Positions 1-9,689 of a stretch of DNA of 64,000 nucleotides are shown piece after piece. The notes beneath the pieces were generated by a model, which saw only the letters and a list, made by a program, of their open reading frames with translations, had not been told where the DNA came from and did not search any database. Location of the stretch: positions 44,707,544 through 44,771,543 of the forward strand of contig OY979717.1 of assembly GCA_963855995.1 (NCBI GenBank), in the 5' to 3' direction. The number at the start of each line of letters is the position of its first letter. Within the stretch, counting starts at the first letter, position 1. The DNA is from Muricea muricata (lineage: Eukaryota; Cnidaria; Anthozoa; Malacalcyonacea; Plexauridae). The translations under genes were made by a program, and so were the position numbers.

Positions 1-796
1 CAAACACCCCCTCCCCATGTAATGACATGATCCGTATCAAATAAGGTAAGAGAAATCAAGTCATGATCTGATAAATGGCACGGGTGGATTCCAGAGACTG
101 CCCGATCATCCGCCAATTCGGAAGATACATAAAATTTGTCTAGTCGAGACATTATGGAACGATCTGCGTTGGACCACGTACACGTTTTCAGTTTTGGGTG
201 TTGTTTACGCCAAATGTCCACCAGGTGATATCTTGATAGTAAGCGCTTCATTTCCGGACTACCAATGCTTCCATGGGAAGGGTTGCCACCAAACCGATCC
301 ATAGCTACGTCTAAGACGAAATTGAAGTCTCCACCCATGATGATTTTGCGACTGGTTAGCAAATATCTATCCAGATTAGACAAAAACTCCAAGCGATCAG
401 CACCAACTGTAGGGACATAGACATTAACGATCCGCAAAGGTGTTCCATTAAGCTTCAAATCACAACACACACTCGGCCATCATAGTCAACATCAAACTTT
501 ATGGCTTCAAACTTCGCCGGGTCGCGAATCAAGATTCCAACACCACCACTGTAAATCGTACCCACGCTCCAAAAACCTTTACATCGGCTTTCGGCAGACC
601 ATTGCAAACACTCACGCTTATTTAGAATTCTTGTGTCTTGTAGTAATGCAATGTCATACACATGTTTAGATAAGTAATCAAACATTAGGCGACGCCGCTT
701 TGGATCACGCATACCATTAACGTTGAGGGAAATTATCGATAAGGAGTTATCACCGACCGAGGCTTTCGAGGTTTCTTCGACTGAACTAAGGTCCAC
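1..796 (-). pseudogene. LINE ORF2, endonuclease domain (partial, frameshifted)
   Basis: The N-terminal APE-type endonuclease of a non-LTR retrotransposon, the enzyme that nicks target DNA to prime reverse transcription. The ATG is at 796 and reading runs leftward off the window. The first 113 codons carry the typical start ([15 protein letters not shown], then LLQDTRI) and stop at 455-457. The protein resumes in another frame: GGDFNFVLD (catalytic D and N) near 310-345 and SDHDLISLTLF near 40-70. A single small indel around 457-470 therefore breaks the gene. The reverse transcriptase would lie left of the window. Its start overlaps the end of ORF1 by 64 bp, as in several two-ORF LINE clades. 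Family assignment is firm; the clade is not determined. Confidence 0.85.
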
Positions 797-2046
797 TCTG
801 CCTTCTCACGATTCCGCTTTAGTGGATCGGAATCTAGATCCATATCTCCTTTTTCCGTCATCAAGGCACCTTGGGAAGAACTAACCACACTGGTATCTAA
901 CAGCTCAGGTGAACTTTGAGTATCGGGAGGAGGCAGGGACGTAGGAGGAACTCGGGACGTAGAGGGATCATGTGGCGGGGGATGGTCTTGAGACTCGGAA
1001 GTATCTTGAGAAATTGACTGTGGCTGTTCATTGTGTGACTCAGGCTGCGACCGTATTTCCTGTGAAGATTCGCCATTCCGATCAGTACCCATTACCACAG
1101 CTGTCTCACGAGGTACTTCCTGAGGAGGGCACAAGTCAGGGCAGTTTGCCCGAACATGGCCAAACTTGCCACAGCGAAAACACTTAAAACATTGATCACG
1201 CGTGTGACTAGCAATGCCACATTTAAAACATACCACGTCATTTGGACACTCATTCGCACGATGACCTAGTTGACGGCATCGAAAACATTGAGGAAGCTGC
1301 CCTTTATGACGAATTTCCACTGGAAATTCGGCTATACGCGATTTCCGTGGTATATCGGATTTAATATCCATCATCTTTGCAATCCGAGTCCCAGTTTCGA
1401 TCGTTGGGAAACCTTGTTCGGTCAGCATTTCACGCTCTATAGTTTCGACTGTGCCATATTGAGCAAGAGATTCAGCAACCACTTTATTAGGCACTTCACT
1501 TGGAACATACAGTATTCTGACATCTAAAATCGGACTTTCGATTGGTTGTACGCCAATTTCTACGTCTTTGATTGTAAAAGGCTGCGATAAAAAATTCATC
1601 TTAGCCTCGTTGGTACGAAATGTGACACGGTAGCGATCATGTGGCATGGATTGCACAGCCTTGATTACCTTTACATCAACAACACGAATAACGGCTTCGA
1701 TAACTTCCTTAACCGACACAGTGACTAACGCCTTAGTATGTAAGACAACCGTATTGGGACGACGAGTCCTCGGCTCATTTGATCGAACACGATGACTTCG
1801 TTGTTCTCCCACGCCGGAATCACGGGCAGCTGCGGCAAAATCCATCTCTGAAACCACACCAGGAACACCAACACCAGGAACACTAACACCAGGAACACCA
1901 ACACCAGGAGCTCCAACAACAGGAGCACCAGCACCAGGAACACCAACACCAGGAGCACCAGCACCAGGAACACCAACACCAACACCAGGAGCACCAACAC
2001 CAACTCGCTCGTCTGTCTGCTCCACTTCTTCTTGGGTATCCACCAC
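733..2046 (-). CDS. LINE ORF1, Gag-like CCHC zinc-knuckle protein
   Basis: A 437-aa open frame, the nucleic-acid-binding ORF1 protein of the same LINE. The N-terminus (about residues 17-65) is a run of Val/Pro/Gly/Ala repeats. An RRM-like middle region follows, including [15 protein letters not shown] near residue 177. Then come three CCHC knuckles starting [28 protein letters not shown] and [14 protein letters not shown], around residues 255-305. The C-terminus is Ser/Pro/Gln rich and probably disordered. The frame is intact although ORF2 is broken. Its known role is binding the element's RNA and chaperoning it into a ribonucleoprotein. Confidence 0.85.
   Translation of the reverse strand: MVDTQEEVEQTDERVGVGAPGVGVGVPGAGAPGVGVPGAGAPVVGAPGVGVPGVSVPGVGVPGVVSEMDFAAAARDSGVGEQRSHRVRSNEPRTRRPNTVVLHTKALVTVSVKEVIEAVIRVVDVKVIKAVQSMPHDRYRVTFRTNEAKMNFLSQPFTIKDVEIGVQPIESPILDVRILYVPSEVPNKVVAESLAQYGTVETIEREMLTEQGFPTIETGTRIAKMMDIKSDIPRKSRIAEFPVEIRHKGQLPQCFRCRQLGHRANECPNDVVCFKCGIASHTRDQCFKCFRCGKFGHVRANCPDLCPPQEVPRETAVVMGTDRNGESSQEIRSQPESHNEQPQSISQDTSESQDHPPPHDPSTSRVPPTSLPPPDTQSSPELLDTSVVSSSQGALMTEKGDMDLDSDPLKRNREKAEWTLVQSKKPRKPRSVITPYR
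1855..2005 (-). repeat. Short tandem repeat coding a Val-Pro-Gly tract in ORF1
   Basis: About a dozen units of 12-18 bp built on CCAGGAACACCAACA (plus-strand reading), with GCA/ACA variants. They code an elastin-like GVPGVG/GAPGVG stretch in ORF1. All units are multiples of three, so the array can grow or shrink without breaking the frame. Confidence 0.75.
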
Positions 2047-2059
2047 GATAAGATTAAAG

Positions 2060-2315
2060 ATTTGCTTCTATTGCTTTTCTTCGTTTGTTCTTTCTCGCAG
2101 TTAGTCTTATGTTCTTTAAGACGTAATGAGAGATTTCGGCCAGTTTCACCAATATATACCAAACCACATTCACATGGAATGCGGTACACACCGGGTTTCT
2201 GAAATTCATTAACGGTATCCTTAAGTGTGCAGAGACATCTAGCGTACTCTTTTGCCGTGAAAAGTTTCACCAAGGATCGATTATGTGCCCACGTGATGCT
2301 TCGCATGGACAGCAC
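2060..2315 (-). pseudogene. Penelope-like element fragment, GIY-YIG endonuclease
   Basis: The minus-strand frame contains GVYRIPCECGLVYIGETGRN followed by LSLRLKEHK: the GIY and YIG strands plus the catalytic Arg and downstream helix of a GIY-YIG nuclease. The preceding Cys pair and the RLKEH ending are typical of the C-terminal endonuclease of Penelope-like retroelements. Only this domain is visible. It begins directly upstream of the LINE ORF1 and runs head-to-head into the DIRS fragment, so it is a truncated remnant between two other insertions. A GIY-YIG domain from another element cannot be ruled out. Confidence 0.6.
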
Positions 2316-3469
2316 TTCCGCAGTAGCTTATGTAAACCGTCTTGGAGGGACTCACTCCCTCGTTCTAGCCAATTTGGCCCTTGCCCTGTGGGAATGGGCC
2401 CTGAATCGGAATATTCTCCTGAGTACCGAGCACCTTGCTTGGCCACCTCAATGCCACAGCGGATTGGCAATCTCGACACTTCGACGATTCGAGCAATTGG
2501 CAACTATGCCCAGAGATGTTTCGGGCTCTGATACAGACTCGCGGGCCTTGTTCCAAAGATCTGTTTGCAGACAGGCTGAATGCTCAGTTGCCCCGTTTTT
2601 CAGTTAGAAGCCGGATCCAATGGCATTAGCCTCGGACGCCATTTAACAGGATTGGTCCAAGGAGAAAAATTATGCATCTCCCCCGTTTTGTCTGATAATG
2701 CATTCACTAGCAAAGCTGAGGGAACAAGGAGCCGAGTTGATATTGGTTGCCCCGGTGTGGTCCACACAAGCTTAGTACCCCCCCCCCCAGCTTATTGGAC
2801 CTGTCAGTGTCTCTCCCGGTTCTCCTTTCAATAGGTCAGAACCTCTTACTAGGCCCACGCGAGGAGATATACACCCTCTAAATGCGAATCAGACTCTTCA
2901 GTTGGCCGCTTGGCATGTATCCAGTGATCCTTACACTTGGAAGGCATTCGTGCAAATGCTTCCAGACTCATCTTGGCAGCCTGGCACAAACGCAGTTTAT
3001 AGCTCCGCCTGGAAAAAATAGCATAGCTGGTGTCTTGGACGGGAAACTGATCCATTTCAACCCTCTTTGGCTGATATAACTAACTTTTTGCTCATTCGTT
3101 TGATGAGGGTTTGGAATACAGGACAATAAATACGTATCGTTCCGCTTTGTCGGGCGTCCTTTCACCAATCGATGGCTTTCCCGTTGGCCAACACCCACTC
3201 GTTATTCGCTTGCTCAGGGGCGTTCTTAACCTGCGACCAGCCTTGCCACGCTATCAGCAGTTATGGAGCGTAGACGTGGTCTGGAGCTATTTGCGCTCAC
3301 TCCCTCGAAACGAAGATTTGTCGTTGAAATTACTTACGCAAAAGTTAGCTATCTTGCTTGCCCTAACCGCTCCCAAGCGTTCTTCTGAATATAAACTTCT
3401 CGATTTGCGCTATATGCGCATCTTGCCCGAAGGGGTTGAGTTCAACCTCGATCCCAGGACCTTTTCTTA
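2283..3469 (+). pseudogene. DIRS-type retroelement fragment: RNase H plus tyrosine recombinase
   Basis: Frameshifted coding remnant. From 2296 the translation begins LRMDSTSAVAYVNRLGGTHS, the RNase H part of a DIRS-like reverse transcriptase, and continues in a second frame (GHLNATADWQSRHF, the loss of AD..SR spacing explained by one indel). From about 3105 a tyrosine-recombinase N-terminal half is readable (YRTINTYRSALSGVLSP, then LLTQKLAILLALTAPKRSSE). The catalytic H-x-x-R and Tyr are missing because the sequence breaks at 3454-3470, where a palindromic MITE begins. DIRS elements integrate with this recombinase rather than a DDE integrase. Several stops confirm that it is dead. Confidence 0.75.
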
Positions 3470-4092
3470 AATTAGGGAAGGGAAAAGGCCCTGGCATCGG
3501 CTGGTCACATGACACCCAGAATATCTGGGTGTAAGAATATGTTAATTTCTGTGGTCTCTGTGAGTGTTTGCATAAATAATAAATCAGAGAAGTAATTTTC
3601 AACGTTCTATGCAATACAGCTAGCTTTAAGGTAAATAATTTCCTATAAAAGCAACCTTCTACGGACTATAGCTGGCTCTACATCTTCGGCCCAATGAAAT
3701 AAAGTAATATGTTAAACCTGGTAGAGTAGGTGCTTAGTAGGTATAATACAGTTAAAACTTGTTTTGAAGATTGCTGAGCTAGTTTGAGCTGATAACATGC
3801 ATAAGTTGTCCCTATACCTTCATCAAATTCCGATAATGAAGCATGCGGATATTCTAGGTATATGACTTTATACGAAGAGTGTTAAGAGTCAGCCGAATAA
3901 GTTATTTAAAGCTACATAAACAAACTAAGCAAAGGGTTTAAATGATTTAAATCTCTCTTCAGTTGTATTTTATGAATAAATTATACTCTTAAATGATTTA
4001 ATTGACAGTTTGAATGAGCCAATGGGATTACAAAATAAACCAGCCGATGCCAGGGGCCTTTTCCCTTCCCTAATTTAAGAAAAGGCCCTGGC
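3454..4092. mobile_element. MITE with TIRs that are themselves palindromic
   Basis: The left end (3454-3500) and right end (4045-4092) are near-perfect inverted copies of about 45 bp. Each end is also an internal imperfect palindrome: CCAGGGCCTTTTC at one side and GAAAAGGCCCTGG at the other, around TTAAATTAGGGAAGG. The 540-bp interior has no coding signal. It sits exactly where the DIRS recombinase frame breaks. I see no clean target-site duplication. Confidence 0.65.
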
Positions 4093-4249
4093 CATTCGAC
4101 TCGGTCGGCGTCGACGCAAATTTAGATTCCGTAGACGGTCGGTAGCATCTTTAATGGTCGGTAGCATCATTGATCTCGTTCTCAAGCCTAAGTGTCTGAT
4201 AAAACTAATAGATTTTGCGTTTTAAAATTTTAAATAATCCAATCCCTGA

Positions 4250-4277
4250 CCCAAACCCTAACCCTAACCCTTACAAG
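4250..4277. repeat. Short interstitial telomere-like repeat
   Basis: Two to three units of CCCTAA (reverse of TTAGGG). Too short to mean more than chance or an old repair scar. Confidence 0.35.
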
Positions 4278-4338
4278 ATTCGTATAAAAGGGAAATAATA
4301 TAAGAAAAAAAGTTTGACGAACTTTAAAAACAAAAAAG

Positions 4339-4410
4339 CGTCGGGTGGGATTCGAACCCCTGTCTATTCAATTAGAAATCGCGCGCCTAGACGACTGAGC
4401 TAACAACGAG
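4339..4410 (-). tRNA. tRNA-like sequence, degenerate, anticodon-loop TCT (Arg-like)
   Basis: On the minus strand there is an A-box-like GTTAGCTCAGT, an anticodon-like loop TTTCTAA and a good B-box, GGTTCGAATCCC. Acceptor and D stems do not pair well, and the outer T-stem pairs are lost. It looks like a tRNA pseudogene or the head of a tRNA-derived SINE rather than a working tRNA. The spacing of the A and B boxes would still suit a Pol III promoter. Confidence 0.4.
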
Positions 4411-4413
4411 CTA

Positions 4414-4685
4414 CAATCTTGGACAAAATTGTTGAGACACATGAACGATCATATGTCATATTCGTAGTGTTTGTATAATTCTATTTGCCCCCCCCCCACC
4501 CCCCAATTCAATGTTGTTGTGATGATACCTATTCTTCGGACATGCGGCTGTCGAATTATGTCAACATTGAACTGGGGGAGGGGGGGTTTAGAATAAAAAT
4601 TGTGAGCATTTAAATCAGTCGAGAATGGCACGCGTATCTTGTCTTCAAAATTTCAATGTGTCTCAACAGGTTTTGTCCAAGATTG
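4414..4685. mobile_element. MITE, 272 bp, hairpin-forming
   Basis: Terminal inverted repeats of about 27 bp begin CAATCTTGGACAAAA and end with its complement. The interior carries a second inverted pair: poly-C with CCCCAATTCAATGTTG opposite CAACATTGAACTGGGG. The whole unit folds back on itself. No coding capacity. Confidence 0.65.
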
Positions 4686-4864
4686 TCTGAAGGTTAAGAC
4701 GGTCCACTTCCATGCGAAATGTTCATGAAAACTTCAGTTACCTAACAAACACACATAGATTTGTGTTTTGACATTTAATCACCAAGGTGTTATTAATTTG
4801 TTTGATTTAAATATCTCGTGATTTTGATTTTGACCACACTATCGATATTGCGTGGAGAGCAAAC

Positions 4865-5959
4865 ATGGTGTTTAGAGGCATAATAGACGCTGAGACTAGA
4901 GCTTATGTAAAGTATTTGACTAAACACGAACAGATATCAACTAGAGAGATCATTGAAAAGACAGGTGTTTCGCGTGCTACTATTTATCGAATAAAAAAGG
5001 AAAAAGCCGGTGATAAGTCTGTAAGTCAGAAACGCAGACGTAAAGGTGGTCGACCTACCAAATTGGATGCACGAGATGAAAGACAACTTTTGCGCTCATT
5101 AAAAATTCTCAGGAAAGAAAAAGGACAGTTCTCGTCAAAGCGTCTAATGGAAAAGGCAGGAATACAAGAAAGTCAAGCAAGCAATAGGACAGTTAGACGT
5201 TGCCTTAAACGACATGGTTACCATTTCTTACAAGCCAGAAAAAAGGGATTAATGAGTTCAGCTGATCTGAAGAAAAGAGTTGCATTTGCTAAGAAAGTGA
5301 AGAAAACATACCCAACAACTTTGTGGACTGAAATGGTCCGGTTCTTTTTAGATGGCGTTAGTTTTTACTATAAGAAAAACCCAGCAGGTCAAGCGAGAGC
5401 CCCACGTGGAAGAATATGGCGTCAGAAGTCGGAGGGTTTAAAGCAAGGGTGCACTGCAAAAGGGAGCAAAGAAGGCAGTGGCGGTAAAGTACTCAAGCTT
5501 TTAGTTGCCATTACCTATGGAAAAGGCGTCATTGACTGCTACAGATACGAAAAAATGGATGGGCCTTTCTTTGCTTCATTTGTAAATAGTAGATTTAAAA
5601 TACTGTTCGCAAAAGCAAGCAAGCGTGCATCGAACCTTTTTGTTCAAGATAATTGCCCAGTTCAAAATTCGAATATTGTAAAAGAAACATTGAAAGAGGA
5701 TCAAATTGAACAGTTAAAAATTCCTGCTAGGAGTCCTGATCTCAATCCAATAGAGAATTTGTTTCATCGCGTGAAAAATAAGTTAAGACTAGACGCGTTA
5801 AATGATAATATAACTTGTGAAACTTTTGACGAGTTCACAGCACGAGTTAAAAGAACTATGTATAATTTTTCTGTAGCTGAAATTGACAAATGTATTGAGT
5901 CAATGAACCATCGTTTGGATTTAGTAATACGATCGAAAGGACAAAGGATTAAGTACTAA
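4865..5959 (+). CDS. Tc1-like DDE transposase, intact
   Basis: 364 aa, uninterrupted from ATG to stop. Residues about 15-60 form a helix-turn-helix (EIIEKTGVSRATIYRIKKEK). A basic GRP-type linker follows (RRRKGGRPTKLD), then a second HTH-like segment (SNRTVRRCLKRHGY). The catalytic domain shows FFLDGVSFY (first Asp), FVQDNCPVQNS (second Asp) and SPDLNPIENLFHRVKNKL (Glu). Between second Asp and Glu there are 34 residues, the DD34E signature of Tc1. The ends of the element were not found: no convincing inverted repeats flank the gene, so it may be immobile or have diverged ends. The full-length ORF suggests recent activity or some constraint. Slightly longer than the usual ~340 aa. Confidence 0.9.
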   Translation: MVFRGIIDAETRAYVKYLTKHEQISTREIIEKTGVSRATIYRIKKEKAGDKSVSQKRRRKGGRPTKLDARDERQLLRSLKILRKEKGQFSSKRLMEKAGIQESQASNRTVRRCLKRHGYHFLQARKKGLMSSADLKKRVAFAKKVKKTYPTTLWTEMVRFFLDGVSFYYKKNPAGQARAPRGRIWRQKSEGLKQGCTAKGSKEGSGGKVLKLLVAITYGKGVIDCYRYEKMDGPFFASFVNSRFKILFAKASKRASNLFVQDNCPVQNSNIVKETLKEDQIEQLKIPARSPDLNPIENLFHRVKNKLRLDALNDNITCETFDEFTARVKRTMYNFSVAEIDKCIESMNHRLDLVIRSKGQRIKY

Positions 5960-6371
5960 ACATTTTATAGAATTACAACTATATGGTGAAGAGTAAAGTC
6001 TATTAAAATTGTTTCGTGTGTTACCGCAGGCTATTTCGCACCTCCTGTCGTGTAGTATATAATGTACTGAAACACATTTTATTGAATTTAACAATTTCTA
6101 CTGTTCGATATATTTTACTTCTTACATGAGTATTCAAAAAAATGGAATTACAAATATTTTGGACGATTAACCACGCGTTTTCGTTTGATTTTGACGGTTA
6201 ACGGCTAAAACTCCAACTTCTATTTATAGATGAGAGGTCAATTATTGTTTTAAGAGTAAGTTGGCCGTTAACCGTTAAAAATGCCAGTTAACCGTTGTAT
6301 TATGCCCCTAACATTTCTAACTTGAAAGGTTAATCGTTCTATAAAAAAATTCAGATGAAATAGTCCAAGTC

Positions 6372-6980
6372 TTAGTCTAGTATTAAACTGGCAAAACAAC
6401 GAGGACATGACGTAATGTCTTTCTGTAAGTTGGGTGGAATTTGATAGTTGAATTGGATTAATTTCCAACGGACACGCATCATTCCGGTTTCTCGCTCATC
6501 AATAACCCCATTTTTTATAAAGACAAGTGGGTTCTTGCTTGTACAAAATATAGGGGTGTCATTTTTTAATATTATGTCCTTTGCAAAGTGGGTTTTAGGT
6601 GCGGGTAAATGAACAACATGACCTTCAAGCAACAGAAGCAAGTCATGCCATGGCAACAGTTGCGGAGACCAACGAAAATCGTTAAGGAAAATGCACTCAG
6701 CTGTTTCCGCTCCAATCCATGCAAAAGTGCCCGACGCTGGATTACAAAACGTGTTGAAAATAAGTGTAAGGGGGTTGAGAAGGAATGTTTTCCCGCAATT
6801 AGCTGGACCTGTGAGCATTAAATTTCGGTACTTGCCTCTTCCCTTGATTAACAGCTCACGAACAACTTCACTAAAGTACTAAACTGTCAATCCGTTCTTA
6901 TCGAGAATTTCCTTTGCACAGTCATACCAATTGCCATCACATCCAGGGGCATATTGGTTTACAGCTTTAAACAAGCATTG
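6372..6980 (-). pseudogene. Superfamily-3 helicase-like P-loop ATPase fragment
   Basis: On the minus strand the motif GPANCGKTFLLNPL is a Walker A of the superfamily-3 helicase type, as in small DNA viruses and related transposons. ECIFLNDFRW (Walker-B position) and TPIFCTSKNPL (motif C-like, ending in the sensor Asn) follow at the expected spacing. The open part is 148 aa (6372-6818). Upstream coding similarity continues to about 6980 but is broken by an in-frame TAG at 6879-6881. A 57-bp-arm MITE begins 30 bp further on. It is a dead fragment, either of a viral insertion or of a helicase-bearing transposon family. I cannot decide between these. Confidence 0.55.
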
Positions 6981-7009
6981 CTATATCGAAACTTCTGTGT
7001 TCGAAATAT

Positions 7010-7446
7010 AATTGAGGATTTTGCAAGGGCGCGTAGCGCCTGAAGTAAAGTCAAGATTATATGAGAACACAGAAGTGAGATATAACAATCCCACCCTCCC
7101 ACCTTGGGAGATCACACGTACCTGTTTTCTCTTTACGTGGATTGTTCCAACTTTGATGATCTAATTTGGTCGACAACTTGAAGTTTACAAGATGGTTTTA
7201 CCATAGTTATAGGATATTAAAAATAACCTTATGTTGTTATGTTATTTATGCTATTAGCTTAGGCTCTTGCTCGCTGATATACGAACTGAAGCGATAAGGC
7301 TAGGTTACCCAGTTATGTGTTCTTTATTTTAGTACTTAGGCTTCATCAGCTGTGTAAAGCGTGTTTGAAGAAAAAAGCATTGTTATGTCTCACGTATAAT
7401 CTTGACTTTACTTCGGCCGCTGCACGCCCTTGCAAAATCCTCAATT
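7010..7446. mobile_element. MITE, 437 bp, with ~55-bp TIRs
   Basis: Left arm 7010-7066 and right arm 7388-7446 are inverted copies, starting AATTGAGGATTTTGCAAGG and including GAAGTAAAGTCAAGATTATA. The interior has no ORF. It separates the helicase-like pseudogene from the P2X7-like exon. Confidence 0.75.
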
Positions 7447-7549
7447 CAGGCAACATTATATTTGATGATGTTTAACAATGTTCTTACGTTTTCTCATAAA
7501 ATTAATGTATTTCTAAATTTAGAAACTATTTCAAAATTTTTACGGGCTC

Positions 7550-7729
7550 ATGAGAAGTGTGGCATATCCTGAATTTAAACACCTGGTGTATGGTCGTGGT
7601 GGTAAAAACAGAATTCCGCTTCCAGCATGTGCTTATCATGCAATAACAAGCAAATTTCAAACAAAAAAAAAGAATGAAAATTTCGTATGCTTTGTAGATG
7701 ATACTGATGCTACAGTATCTATTGTGTAA
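7550..7729 (+). CDS. Short exon resembling the P2X7 C-terminal (ballast) domain
   Basis: A 59-codon frame reading YPEFKHLVYGRGG, then IPLPACAYHAITSKF and NENFVCFVDD. The pattern Y-x-x-F ... GR-G ... R-x-x-(I/L)PxC ... I-x-x-x-F matches the zinc-binding C-terminal domain of P2X7 receptors. That domain also occurs alone in many invertebrate, often transposon-associated, proteins. No transmembrane receptor part is nearby, so this is not a P2X channel gene. It is probably the last exon of a gene whose other exons are not recognisable, or a relic. Confidence 0.4.
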   Translation: MRSVAYPEFKHLVYGRGGKNRIPLPACAYHAITSKFQTKKKNENFVCFVDDTDATVSIV

Positions 7730-7965
7730 AACTTTCAGTATGTGAATGTTAAATTATGTCGACATATACAATTTGTAAAATATGTATATATTTGACTATG
7801 TATAATAATATTGTGTATTATAATAATGACTCAAACAAAGCTTTAATGCCAACCCAAAATATTGTTTTATGACTGTTACTTTAGTAGAGTAACTTGAACC
7901 CAATCTATTTGTGCAACAATATGCAATGTACTAGTTAATTATTTTTTATCTAATTTCAACTAAAA

Positions 7966-8084
7966 CTAGGCCTGCATGTTTTTTGGACTGTCCTTTACAT
8001 TCTTATGCTCTTCCTTTGGGTTTTTGCATGTGCGGCAATATCTTGCTCTTTTGGGTGCAGAATCTGTTGAAAGGGACTGAGTAG
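7966..8084 (-). CDS. Putative terminal exon with a zinc-knuckle-like motif
   Basis: On the minus strand a strong 3' splice site (TAATTTTTTTCAG) at 8085-8097 opens 39 codons ending in TAG. They include RARYCRTCKNPKEEHKNVKD. The CxxC-x6-H spacing resembles a CCHC knuckle whose final Cys has become Ser. Similar endings occur in repeat-rich invertebrate gene families. It converges with the P2X7-like exon. No upstream exon was identified. Confidence 0.35.
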
Positions 8085-8342
8085 CTGAAAAAAATTATAT
8101 ACCTTTAAAATCAGCAGGCACATTGATAGATATATTTTTGTTAAGCTACATTAGAATATTAAACTGTATGAGTACATGAAATGCTTTACAATACCTGCCA
8201 AGAAAGTACCAGGAACCTGGTACAATCGGCAATTTTGTAGTTGAAAACAAAACTCATGGTTTCACTTAGGTTATCTGTAAAACAAGGAACGGGGAGTCGG
8301 GGAACGGAACGAGGAACGGAACGAGGAACGGAACGAGGAACG

Positions 8343-8768
8343 AGGAACACGAAAAGCCGGAATCTGTAAAACCAGGAACACGAAAAGCCGGAATCTGTAA
8401 AACCAGGAACATGAAAAGCCGGAATCTGTAAAACCAGGAACATAAAAAGCCGGAATCTGTAAAACCAGGAACACGAAAAGCCGGAATCTGTAAAACCAGG
8501 AACACGAAAAGCCGGAATCTGTAAAACCAGGAACACGAAAAGCCGGAATCTGTAAAGCCGGAATCTGTAAAACCAGGAACACGAAAAGCCGGAATCTGTA
8601 AAACCGGGAACACAAAAAGCCGGAATCTGTAAAACCAGGAACATGAAAAGCCGGAATCTGTAAAACCAGGAACATGAAAAGCCGGAATCTGTAAAACCAG
8701 GAACATGAAAAGCCGGAATCTGTAAAACCAGGAACATGAAAAGCCGGAATCTGTAAAACCAGGAACAT
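8343..8768 (-). repeat. 31-bp minisatellite, left arm of element A
   Basis: About 13 contiguous units containing AACCAGGAACATGAAAAG and CCGGAATCTG, with ACATG/ACACG variants and one shortened 16-bp unit near 8545-8560. 31 is not a multiple of 3, so all three minus-strand frames stay open; the long frames here are repeat artefacts, not proteins. Confidence 0.9.
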
Positions 8769-9689
8769 GAAAGCATTTCGTAAGCTCTTAGCAAAATGGC
8801 CAAGTAACTTATTTTTAATGATATCGTGATAAATAGAAAACCAATGTCCACATACAAATATATGAAAATTTACAATTAAATGCGGGCTATAAAGTCTGTC
8901 ATGTTTCTTCGTATTAAAAACATATAAAGTATATATATATAATTTGTGTTCGATTATAAAAACCAATGATAAAGTGCTCAATGGATAACCAGAGCATAAT
9001 AAAGAATAAAACGGGGAATCTACCCTGCTATGCAGAATCTGTAACATAGAGAATCTCGTTCTATACTAATTCCAAACAGAATACCGCATGGCTCAATTCG
9101 GTTTTGACAAAGTCTAACCTTAATTTCTCCCAAAAAATTCAATTGCAATAACCCCATATGTAACGACTCATCATTAGTCATCAGAGACGAAATGATAAAT
9201 GAATATTATTGATCAAAATTTTAGGCGTAAATTAAACATTTCCTGCAGATTCAACAGGAAATTGAGTATAATGATAAGTGCATGAAAATGCATTAACAAC
9301 GAATTAGTAATGACTAATGTCAAGTTTTTACCAGTAATTTGATAGCTTGCTTTAACGTTGCCGGTTATTATTAGTTGGCAGCCTATCTTAAAAAGCTATG
9401 GTTTTGCTATGGGTTTTCTTAAAAAACGCCACGTTATAAATCGCGCAAAAACATCCTATAAAGTTTTCCGTTAATCCAAACGTGACACATATACAACAAA
9501 GCAATCACCTCACACATGTAATTTGCGGTCAATGATTTTACAAGTGAGCGTAAATGCACGCCTGCTGGCAGCGAATTTCATTCTTTGAAGAAAGCTCTGC
9601 ATTTCTTATTTGGCGTTTTCAATCAATAACCTAGAGTCCTGGGTTAGGTGTTTTACAGCAAGTGTGTTATTATTACCGTAACAAGCCCA

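Noticed and set aside
4250..4277. Telomere or chromosome end
   Set aside because: Only two to three CCCTAA units with ordinary sequence on both sides.
7550..7729. P2X7 receptor channel gene
   Set aside because: Only the C-terminal domain signature is present; no P2X ectodomain or membrane segments are nearby.
8343..8768. CRISPR-like regular repeats
   Set aside because: Units are contiguous with no unique spacers, in a eukaryotic genome, inside transposon arms.
8186..9047. Long minus-strand frames of repeated FMFLVLQIPAFHVPGFTDSG
   Set aside because: They are translations of the 31-bp minisatellite. All three frames stay open because the unit lacks stops, and the same peptides appear at every array.
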